Positions 7,901 through 15,111 of a DNA stretch of 25,557 nt are shown here, piece after piece (position 1 is the stretch's first letter; every line of letters begins with the position of its first letter). Below the pieces are notes generated by a model. The model saw only the letters and a list, made by a program, of their open reading frames with translations. It did not search any database and had not been told where the DNA came from. The translations under genes were made by a program, and so were the position numbers. Location: positions 1 through 25,557 of the IMG/VR virus record IMGVR_UViG_3300037574_000149; one strand, written 5' to 3'. Origin of the DNA: a virus.

Positions 7901-10900
7901 GAGTTCGGACAAGGTCGCCATACGCCGCAGCGGTCTTGAGTATCTCGTCTGGGTCGTCTGGTTTGATTCCAAATGTAGATCTTTCAGGATCCAACCCTGG
8001 GTTCAATCCCGACCTACCCGGATTCTTATCTAATAGCTTTGGATCACGCATTCTCGCGGTGCCTAGTATGTCACCTTCTACGATCATGTCTTGAATGCTT
8101 TCGCCTTTAGCAATTCCAGATTTAACTCTGGCGGTTGCTGACTCCCAAGAGATCGCTGGCATGTACTTTCCTGGCGCGTATCGAATAGGCAAATCCGTCC
8201 GCGACATTAGACCGCTAAAGAACTTGGCAACTTGTGGATCAATCTTTCCTTCAATTGGCGAGCCCTTGACGTCTCTGTACAGATCCCGCATTTGTGCTGC
8301 TAATTCGCCAAGCGATTCGCGTTGGCCAGCTGACATGCCTTCTGGGTTAGCAATGAACTGTTCCATTCCATCGGCGAACCGTTCCATGGCAGCCTTATCC
8401 CAGTTGCCGTCGATAACGCCGAAAGCGTCTTCCATCGCCTTGAGAGATTTTTTATCCCCTCTGGCTAATAGTTGTGCGTGTAGTGCGTGACTTAGTTCGT
8501 GAACTGCGGTCGATGCATCAGGAGATGTTAATCCTCTGATGAAGGCGACGCCGGACTCGGTGTCGATGAGGGCTTCGCCTCGTTCGTCTTGTCGGAGCCG
8601 CTGCTCCCCACTCCGTCGATCAGTACCCGGAACTCCTTCATCGAGTTCTCGGACTCCTGTAGTTCCAGACGGCGCTTCAGGTACTTCGTGCCAGGGTGAT
8701 CTGGGCCATGTTTCTTGAGGCTGTATTGGTGTAGGTGTTCTATCATTGCTTAATATCCTATCATAATCGTCGGGTCTTAGGGTGACTGTGTCAAATGCTT
8801 CTGTTTCAGCCCTTGCTACTACGTCTAATTCGGCCAATTCGTTCCTTAACTCATAAAATTCTTCGAACTTTCTTTCCATATGTGCCGTAGCATCGTCGGT
8901 TTTTCCAATAAGTCCGCTTGCTGCGTCGTCGAATTCTGGTACGTAGATTGTTCGAATGCCGATAATCTTTTCACCGCCAGCACGAGTAGCTCCACGTTCA
9001 GCTTCACTTATTGTCTGAGCTCCGAGCCCCTTGGATTTAAGGAACTCTAAGATGTGTCCAACCTCTTCAAGTGAAACAGCATCATCAAAGTACACTTCAA
9101 CGCCTGGTCTGGCGTTGGGGTTACTCTTGAGAATGTTTCCTTCTGAAGCAGGGTTAAGTACTTTACTAACCATGACAGCGTCTTGACTACCGTCTTTGCC
9201 TATCTGAGCAGCAGTGCGAAGAGCGGAACTAAAGTCTGGAACTTGGTCCGTTACGGACACTGTCTTGAATTTAGGCTTTCCTTTTGAATCAAGAATAGGT
9301 TTTCCGTCAGCGTCAACTTGTGGAGCCTTGGCTGGCTTTTGAGTGTTTGAGTATGTGACCTCAATGTGTAATGAGGCTTCGCCTTCTCCAGCCCAAATCC
9401 CATGGTTCTCGCCAATGCTGAACGCAGTTGCGGTTGGGTCGTCGCTAAGGATTGTGCGAGCTGTTGTCTGCGCCGCTTCAACTTTTACTGGGTCTTGCGT
9501 TGACATCCTGATCGGCTCTCTGCCTGCACCTATTGGAACGTCTACTATTGGCATTTCAGGTCGAGAAACGCTTGTGCCCATGACAACTCGTTGTGGAGCG
9601 ATAAGGTCTGACTCTAGGTCGAACGAGCCACCTTCGCCATCAAGGTTTGTCCAATTCTTCTTTGTCCATTTTTCTTTTTCCATGAACCAGCCAACTGCCT
9701 GGAGATCGTCTGCTTCCATCCCTAGACGTCTTGCTGCGTTCTCAAAGACTTCTTGTCCAAACCCCATAGCAGAACCAGCTGTATCTTTTGTTGGGTCGGT
9801 GCCTTTGATGAAACTGCCTGGTACAGCTCCCTCAGCGGTTGGTGGAATAGCCTTGCGGCCAGAGAGTCTTTCCAAAAATCGAGCAGCCCAAACATCAATG
9901 GTCGCTTGGTTGTCACGTCCTAAAAGATTTGCTGCAAAGTTTACAGCTTTTACGCCTTTACCCTGCACACCCTTTCTTGTGTGATACCAATGACCCGTCA
10001 ACGTGTCCATAGCGTTGGCGGTATTAAAGCCAAACTTTGTAAAGCCTTTGTCTGCGAGATCTTTAACTGATGAGTCTACTAAGCCATCTTTTCCAATAAC
10101 TTTATTGCCTGCCTCAACCCATTGTTTATACGTACCGCCAGCTTGGCGATGCTTTCCGTATGCCTCAAGGACGTCGTCAAATGCGCCGCGTGTGTAGTGG
10201 TGCATGACATTGGTCATGTTTGCGAAGTTTGCACGAACCTTTGTTTGTGGGCTTAGAGCGCCAAGTAGTTCTCCTACAAGATCTCTGTAAACTCCCCACT
10301 CTCTTCCGAGCCTCTGTCGCATAGTGGCGTACCAATTTGCGTGACCAAGAATGGTTTTGGCAACTTCATCGCCAGCTTCCGCTCGTGCTCGTATCTCAAG
10401 AACCTCTGCTTCTAGCTTTCCACCCAAGTCTCGAACACGTCGTTGTCGCTGTGGACTACCGACCGGGTAGATTTTACCATCTCTGTTTTGATGGAATGTA
10501 TATGGCTTTGATTTATAGTTTACTTCCAGAACCGCGTTGCCGTCTTTGTCAACAACAGGCTTTCCATCTTTAGTTTTTTGTTTGATGGATGCAATTTCAA
10601 GAGCTTGCCATTCGCTTTGTGGGTGCCTCGCTTGTGCCTTCGCAATCTGTGTTTTTAAACTATTGCTAGTTTCTTCATCTAGACCGTGAACACTTATCGC
10701 ATCGTCAACAACTTGGCTATCATTTTTGCTAAGTTTTGCAACAGCCGTTGTTCTCTCGCCTCGTTCTGTTCCCATGACACGCGCATCTTGGTGTAAGACT
10801 TGTTCTCTTTGGGTCTTAATTCGTGTACGTAGTTTTTCGGGATCATGAAATGATTTCGGTAGTGTGAACCCTCGATCTGAAGCGACTGCCCATTCTTCTA

Positions 10901-12569
10901 TGTATTTATGGAACTCATCTACATTTTGTATGGTTACTACCTGTCCATCTTCAGTGAATCTTATTCCGTGTTCCGCAGCGTCCCTGCGAAGGGTACCTTG
11001 TCCATTTATGTATTCAAAGAATTTTCTTTCTGATGGGGTTAGGCTTTCTAACATGCTTTCGCCAACCTTTAATGGCCGACCGCTTGGAGTTTGTATTTGT
11101 CTCTGTCTCTGATGTAAGACTTGCGTAGTTTTAACGCCTGATTCATCTACAGTTATTACGATATTACCCGCAAGGTCTATTTCCGATGTTGCGCCCTTCC
11201 CGCCGACAAAAACTCTTTTAAAGTCCATGTCGCCCATCATCATGCCGCGAACAGTTTCTTCCGCTGCTTCCATGCTGATATCAAATTCGTGAGATATCAA
11301 GACCGACATGGCAGGAATTAAATCTTCTTCAAGTACAGTGTCCATTCCAAGTCCAGCCTTTTGAAGCCTTCCCGGAATCTCACTTAGTGGAACACCCTCG
11401 GACAAAAGGTCTTTAGCCGCCTTGTTCCTTGCAACCCAGATCCTGCCTGCTTGATCTAGTCTTTTGGTTTGACTAGGGCTTAGTCCCATTTCCTTTACTG
11501 CGACACCAATTTGGCCTTTAAGATCTCTCGCAGAGCGTCCTACGAACCCGATTCCACGAAGAAAGACGTCAGCGAAGACACCTACTGGCGCTCCCTCTGT
11601 CGCCACCATAAACCTGGCTGTTAAGAATTGTCCGTTTTCGGCATAGCTTCTTGCGCCCATGTTTTGTGTCCACCAATTGTCATATCCAGCATCGGCGAAC
11701 AGGTCTGTCATGTTTCCCTTGATGGGATCCCACGCAACAATGTCAGCGGCAAAGCCAGCAACAGCTGCTTGGCCCACGGCTTTTCCTGCGTTCACGACGT
11801 GACCCGTTTTTGTTGTAGTTTTTGTTACAGTGTTCGCTGTAAATCGACGGCCAACGACCCCGCCGCCTTGCCTAACTTTACTAATCTTTGAACTAACTCC
11901 AACAAAGGGAATCATAAATCCTGTCATAAATTCAACAAGGTCTGTGGTGGACAGATCTATATCGTCCCACTCTGAATTGAAATAGCTCAGTGGAATTGGT
12001 ATGTGACCCCAGGCGCCTGGCATGGGATTTGGACCAAGTTGTTTTTGTACATCAATACGGAATACATCGTTGATCGTCTTCCCGTCACGACCGAATGGAA
12101 GTGCTACCACCTCCACTCCAAGATTCCATGTTTGGGCGAGTACATTTGCCGTACCTCTAAACAATGGACCGACAAGATGACCGCCAGGTAGTTCGTCAGT
12201 TCGTCTTAGCTTCCCAAATAATCCGTAGTCGCCAAAAATAAATGCGTCACCCATGCCAAAAATTTCTTCTACCACTGTTGGCTCTGTCTCTTGTGCACCC
12301 AAGCTGAACTCGCGTTCTGGATCTTTGCTATGATCTTCAAACTCTTGCTTAGTCATTCCAGCGATCTTGCCAGTTGCTATTGTTGATCCAGGTGGTGGTG
12401 TCGCTTGCGGCGGTGGGTTTCTATTCTCAATTTCTAGTTCTGGTGTTCCCAACTTGCCTTTTAAGTGCGCCTCAAGCTCTTCCTGAAGTTCTGGGTCAAC
12501 GGCTGCGTGTGGGTTTTGCTCGCTTCCTGGTCCAAATTCTTCTGATAGAATGTCTTGTTCTTGTGGCAT
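4953..12569 (-). CDS. Giant internal/ejection protein (gp16-like position) with gluzincin metallopeptidase domain, 2538 aa
   Basis: At 2538 aa it is nearly twice T7 gp16 (1318 aa) and occupies the same place, after the gp15-like gene and before TerS. Regions in order: acidic/proline-rich N-terminus (1-60); Gly/Ala-rich region with hydrophobic helices (about 100-340); a conserved-looking alpha domain starting GHANWYATMRQRLG at 742 and reaching about 1000 (contains LLGALSPQTKVRANF); an alpha/beta stretch (about 1040-1230); a Pro/Arg/Glu-rich linker (1277-1339); a zincin-like domain with HELSH (H1357, E1358, H1361) and ERFAD (E1396, D1400), the HExxH plus ExxxD gluzincin pattern; a membrane-active-looking segment (TNWLLSGPST, W1752); and a C-terminal region near 2155-2330 with GAGPTDPDMRKTW and PYSLKIGG, a pattern I associate with giant phage ejection proteins. 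No T7-type transglycosylase motif is seen. A ribosome site overlaps the preceding stop. Expected role: ejection into the envelope at DNA entry, with the protease as a virion-borne activity. Confidence 0.85.
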   Translation of the reverse strand: MPQEQDILSEEFGPGSEQNPHAAVDPELQEELEAHLKGKLGTPELEIENRNPPPQATPPPGSTIATGKIAGMTKQEFEDHSKDPEREFSLGAQETEPTVVEEIFGMGDAFIFGDYGLFGKLRRTDELPGGHLVGPLFRGTANVLAQTWNLGVEVVALPFGRDGKTINDVFRIDVQKQLGPNPMPGAWGHIPIPLSYFNSEWDDIDLSTTDLVEFMTGFMIPFVGVSSKISKVRQGGGVVGRRFTANTVTKTTTKTGHVVNAGKAVGQAAVAGFAADIVAWDPIKGNMTDLFADAGYDNWWTQNMGARSYAENGQFLTARFMVATEGAPVGVFADVFLRGIGFVGRSARDLKGQIGVAVKEMGLSPSQTKRLDQAGRIWVARNKAAKDLLSEGVPLSEIPGRLQKAGLGMDTVLEEDLIPAMSVLISHEFDISMEAAEETVRGMMMGDMDFKRVFVGGKGATSEIDLAGNIVITVDESGVKTTQVLHQRQRQIQTPSGRPLKVGESMLESLTPSERKFFEYINGQGTLRRDAAEHGIRFTEDGQVVTIQNVDEFHKYIEEWAVASDRGFTLPKSFHDPEKLRTRIKTQREQVLHQDARVMGTERGERTTAVAKLSKNDSQVVDDAISVHGLDEETSNSLKTQIAKAQARHPQSEWQALEIASIKQKTKDGKPVVDKDGNAVLEVNYKSKPYTFHQNRDGKIYPVGSPQRQRRVRDLGGKLEAEVLEIRARAEAGDEVAKTILGHANWYATMRQRLGREWGVYRDLVGELLGALSPQTKVRANFANMTNVMHHYTRGAFDDVLEAYGKHRQAGGTYKQWVEAGNKVIGKDGLVDSSVKDLADKGFTKFGFNTANAMDTLTGHWYHTRKGVQGKGVKAVNFAANLLGRDNQATIDVWAARFLERLSGRKAIPPTAEGAVPGSFIKGTDPTKDTAGSAMGFGQEVFENAARRLGMEADDLQAVGWFMEKEKWTKKNWTNLDGEGGSFDLESDLIAPQRVVMGTSVSRPEMPIVDVPIGAGREPIRMSTQDPVKVEAAQTTARTILSDDPTATAFSIGENHGIWAGEGEASLHIEVTYSNTQKPAKAPQVDADGKPILDSKGKPKFKTVSVTDQVPDFSSALRTAAQIGKDGSQDAVMVSKVLNPASEGNILKSNPNARPGVEVYFDDAVSLEEVGHILEFLKSKGLGAQTISEAERGATRAGGEKIIGIRTIYVPEFDDAASGLIGKTDDATAHMERKFEEFYELRNELAELDVVARAETEAFDTVTLRPDDYDRILSNDRTPTPIQPQETWPRSPWHEVPEAPSGTTGVRELDEGVPGTDRRSGEQRLRQDERGEALIDTESGVAFIRGLTSPDASTAVHELSHALHAQLLARGDKKSLKAMEDAFGVIDGNWDKAAMERFADGMEQFIANPEGMSAGQRESLGELAAQMRDLYRDVKGSPIEGKIDPQVAKFFSGLMSRTDLPIRYAPGKYMPAISWESATARVKSGIAKGESIQDMIVEGDILGTARMRDPKLLDKNPGRSGLNPGLDPERSTFGIKPDDPDEILKTAAAYGDLVRTLMDEDILPKLTDDQIMRDAIKMYGRLGAVHDVPIEHQMAEIMLVNDRNPGEGAKKVWIANFMLQARLKKLQALGREVDETGSVVAKARLQRAFIEYQFVAVMAQMKRTQHGQELHAWGLPKKLPTASELADAAKAHDFLESLGRDAGSVQDMTNTIRGLNPGDLDDLGLISEVVKNTNKHLGSKFRGVIQEVYTNWLLSGPSTYTGLAAGSPIITMLVEGAGTFLGAASRGDTAMMAQVAKNFISNFGNMGHALKYALKTLAKGEGQLMPGRELNDSRYARRAVWTDAEPDSFAGQAGKFILNHIIGDLMVRHPSRAIMTIDEFFRQMAGRTALAEKSYKDIMSQQVKLAVENGTLSPNANRYEIAAYKRKLHGQVSEMVDTELRNTIKDGHLRNEQTLIHEGMNDPKIAAIPDDYERALAISQHVNDTMTTRHSEMIEHVQDYATRPVFQGDLGPNQAAFQKVLDQSTWGVGRIIIPFYRTPMNLMNRAFGMSPTTHITEHAQKLQNLLGGRKPEFEQRLAAVEEMLVSKYGDDWIDKATPAEKALHTRRTNALANNSRTYGLPKDAELWRFHRKHMEDLQSGDPRRMAEARGRQATGLALIGLAWYWYENDMIQGAGPTDPDMRKTWEANGGMPYSLKIGGKRLQFRKIDPFATVLAVVADAFEVMEANPDMTQEQQSDIMTTLVYALTKQLDEKMYIKSLTAITDMFADPDPESSTINTWKKQFLGTLIPWNSLQRTMSYATDPIVRDTRKLVDNVRATTLWGGGEAPPKYSVLGELIYRHKTQDGWWMIPLNVISPVRIQSVTTDPVLQELEKLSYPFRAPSRMYDGVDLSNVAGPDHYDWSVYHYGRSLVSQIKMAQAFPDGTTKEMTLRETLESYLLPGGKMHSMYISDGKVDADPRSGITDQQMFVRDTISNYNTSAMDQAREESPEWQMISNQLDYDEMARDLPGAIEALGGDSSAVKRMTDEMERLKLLGATP

Positions 12570-12577
12570 ATGTATTC

Positions 12578-14545
12578 CTATTTAGTTTCTTTCGGTGACC
12601 ATTGATTACCGCGTCTATATGCGGACGGGTCTTTAGTTATGTCGTACATCGGCACCTTGCTCATATCTTCAGTGCCTAGATATAAATCCGCGAGACGAAT
12701 GATTTCCGCAGTTCGTGCTGTCAAATAAGCGTTCGGATCCGTTTCTTTAAGAAGTAGGCTTGCTGGATCCGTAATCCATTTTCGCCAATCACCACGAAGT
12801 TGAGCTTCGAGTTTCATCCAATCTCTATCCGACCCTGGGGCAGCGTCTTTTGGCATGGCCCATAACATTCGTTGCCCGGAAGCGGTACCAGGCATCATCG
12901 GCTCGGCTCCAGCCGCTCGCCAGTATGCGTTGTAAACTTGATCGAACAATCCCATAGCCTCTGGCGAGAACTTGTCGTCCTCGTAACTAGTCTCAAGCGT
13001 GTTCATGCGCCACAGCGTGTTGGCCTGTGCAATGGTTAGATCGCCTTTGTCAAGAGATTTAATAATCTTATCCCCGACACCGCGTCGTTTTGCAACATTG
13101 CTGGTTTTGATTTGTGTCATAAAATCAGCGTATACTTCCTCGTTGCCTGCCGAATCACCCTGAAGGCCTGTTATCTTCTTATTAAGTTCCATCATCTCAA
13201 GCGCAAAGTCGTTGCCTAGATTATATGTACTTCGTAAATAATCACTCATTGCATCTGGTGTGGTTATCGTCTGATCGTTCCCGTCTGCGCCTTTTACCAC
13301 TACTTGCTTATCTAATAAGTACGCAAGACTTAGTTGTCTCGCTTCAGTTCGTTCCGCACTGTCTCTTGCTATTTGCAGACGCTGCTGCTCATACTCGTCA
13401 GGCAGCTTCTCAATTAAATCATTTATTGCGTCTCTCGCATGCGAATGTCTTGGGAACAGCAGGACTCCATTTCCATCAGTTTGGTTTCTAAATCTTTTTA
13501 AAAACTGGTCTTTCTTGCCAATAGACAAGTGAGATTCCAGGAGGCTATTCTCAAGCGTGGACGCAAGTCTTGATGCTGCCGCTTGACTGTCTCGTGGGTC
13601 TGATGTCGCTGCCACGAGATTGTTTTCTACTTGTTCATTCATTACCCAGGTTGTAATGGTGCCCCCAGTTAGTTCAGTAAGCGCCACGGAAAGATCAGCC
13701 ATCGCACTTTCTCTTCGGCCCTCAATGAGCTTAGTATCAAGACCAATTCTGCCAGAGTAATTCTCTGGCAATCTTTTCATTAGCTTTTCGGCACGATCAT
13801 ATAGGCCAGCCTCTGTAGCTTTTTGGATTGCTGTAACATTTATACCAAGGGTGTATATTTCTTTTCTGTCTGGGTTAACGCCAGGCGCTTCAAGCGCCTC
13901 TTCGTATAAGGCTTGCCCTGATTTTAATTCATTGTCTGAAGCAAAAACGAGATCATAGACAACGCCATCTGTGTAGACTAACTTGCGCTCTTGATCGTAT
14001 CTATCGTAGTATGCTCTAAAGCCAGCCGCCGTTCCTTCATAAAAGGAGTTCATGTAAGCGTTAATTTCCATTTGGCTTACGTCATCGTTGGCAATGAGAT
14101 GCCCCTCTTCATCCTGCTCTACGCCTAATGTTTCAGCGGCAATACCAGTTGTGATATAGTGTGCGGCATCACCCACGTTACCTGTCTTTTCCACGAGTGC
14201 AAAGAATTCTTCTTCGAGCGACGTATCGTCCTCATTTTCCTTAGTTCTCGCCTCTCCAGTTTCGAGGTCATTAAGATAATGCTCGCGGTCTTCTGATCCG
14301 TCTTGTCTAAACCAACCCAAGTTTGCGCTGGCGTCACCCTTAACGCTCGACATTATTGACTTCGTAGATTTGCCAGCGGTGTCAAGTAAATTTAACACTT
14401 GCTTCAGCTCTTGATTAGGAACGTAGACGCCAGCGTTTGGTAGGTTCAACACGCTCGGCGTATACACATTCAGTTTTTGAGCTGATTGCGGTAAATAGCC
14501 GCTGTCCAATGTTGGGGTTTTTGGGGTTACTTTTCTTTTTGCCAT
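12578..14545 (-). CDS. Internal core protein (gp15-like), 655 aa
   Basis: Assigned mainly by place and character: between gp14-like and gp16-like genes, 655 aa against 747 for T7 gp15, largely helical, hydrophilic and acidic, no signal peptide. The start is set at ATG 14545 (MAKRKVTPKTPTLDSGYLPQ), in a TAATG overlap with the upstream stop; a longer version to 14572 would overlap the gp14-like gene by 28 bases. N-terminal basic residues and a proline-rich stretch precede a long helical body; no catalytic motif is visible. In T7, gp15 stacks with gp14 and gp16 inside the capsid on the portal and forms a periplasmic tube during ejection. I infer the same role. Direct sequence similarity to T7 gp15 is not evident to me. 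Confidence 0.7.
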   Translation of the reverse strand: MAKRKVTPKTPTLDSGYLPQSAQKLNVYTPSVLNLPNAGVYVPNQELKQVLNLLDTAGKSTKSIMSSVKGDASANLGWFRQDGSEDREHYLNDLETGEARTKENEDDTSLEEEFFALVEKTGNVGDAAHYITTGIAAETLGVEQDEEGHLIANDDVSQMEINAYMNSFYEGTAAGFRAYYDRYDQERKLVYTDGVVYDLVFASDNELKSGQALYEEALEAPGVNPDRKEIYTLGINVTAIQKATEAGLYDRAEKLMKRLPENYSGRIGLDTKLIEGRRESAMADLSVALTELTGGTITTWVMNEQVENNLVAATSDPRDSQAAASRLASTLENSLLESHLSIGKKDQFLKRFRNQTDGNGVLLFPRHSHARDAINDLIEKLPDEYEQQRLQIARDSAERTEARQLSLAYLLDKQVVVKGADGNDQTITTPDAMSDYLRSTYNLGNDFALEMMELNKKITGLQGDSAGNEEVYADFMTQIKTSNVAKRRGVGDKIIKSLDKGDLTIAQANTLWRMNTLETSYEDDKFSPEAMGLFDQVYNAYWRAAGAEPMMPGTASGQRMLWAMPKDAAPGSDRDWMKLEAQLRGDWRKWITDPASLLLKETDPNAYLTARTAEIIRLADLYLGTEDMSKVPMYDITKDPSAYRRGNQWSPKETK

Positions 14546-15108
14546 TATGTAGTGTCCACCAATCCAGACCATGACATTGGTCCGCTACCACCTTGCACAG
14601 ATCGTTGAATTCCAAGTCCTGTTGAAAGGCCAGAGATGCCACCAGTTAATCCGGCGAGCATGGTGTTCTGTCCCTGTGACAATGCTTGATTTATATTATT
14701 CTCATAATTCGCCATGTTCTCAAGATTCATGTTCTTGTAGTCAAGGTTCATCATTTGCATCCTGTTTGCAGTGTTCGTATTTAAGATGCCAAGGTTTTGC
14801 GCTTCGTCAATATCAGCCTGCTTTACAATTCTCGCCCCTGATCCAGAGCCAGTTGAAAGACCACCAGCTGCCTGAGCAACCCGAATCTTTCCACGAACTT
14901 CAGACGCTCGTCTCATAGTTTTCAGCGTCTCAGCGTCACGGGCCGCTAGTGTTTGTTTTTGCATAATCCCTCGACGTTCGATGATTGACTCTCGTCTCAT
15001 TTCTGCATACTTTTTATTTGTATACATTGACCTCGCGACGGCTTTGTTCTGCTGTTTAGCTGCCATCATCGATGTCACGGCGCCTAGCGCCATCATCTCT
15101 ACGCCCAT
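14545..15108 (-). CDS. Internal virion protein (gp14-like), 187 aa
   Basis: Matches T7 gp14 in length (187 against 196 aa), place (first gene after the nozzle) and composition: a small hydrophobic N-terminus (MMALGAVTSMM), a strongly basic helical section rich in Arg, Lys and Gln (about residues 18-75), a Gly/Ser hinge (GGLSTGSGSG), an Asn/Met-rich helix (LDYKNMNLENMANYENN) and a Gly-rich C-terminus. In T7 gp14 is ejected first and forms the outer-membrane channel. The start ATG at 15108 has CGGAG upstream, just after the nozzle stop at 15112. No membrane span is strong, in keeping with a protein stored in the capsid and inserted later. Confidence 0.75.
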   Translation of the reverse strand: MGVEMMALGAVTSMMAAKQQNKAVARSMYTNKKYAEMRRESIIERRGIMQKQTLAARDAETLKTMRRASEVRGKIRVAQAAGGLSTGSGSGARIVKQADIDEAQNLGILNTNTANRMQMMNLDYKNMNLENMANYENNINQALSQGQNTMLAGLTGGISGLSTGLGIQRSVQGGSGPMSWSGLVDTT

Positions 15109-15111
15109 GAG

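Noticed and set aside
8528-8746. Minus-strand 72-codon frame inside the giant core gene
   Set aside because: It lies wholly inside the Pro/Arg linker coding region in another frame, with no ribosome site; the linker composition explains it.
4953-12569. Lytic transglycosylase domain in the giant protein, as in T7 gp16
   Set aside because: I could not find the Glu-Ser/GLMQ-type motifs anywhere near the N-terminus; absence by eye is not proof.
12546-14572. Longer start (14572) for the gp15-like gene
   Set aside because: It would overlap the gp14-like gene by 28 bases, whereas ATG 14545 forms the same TAATG junction seen at 23060 and 4383.
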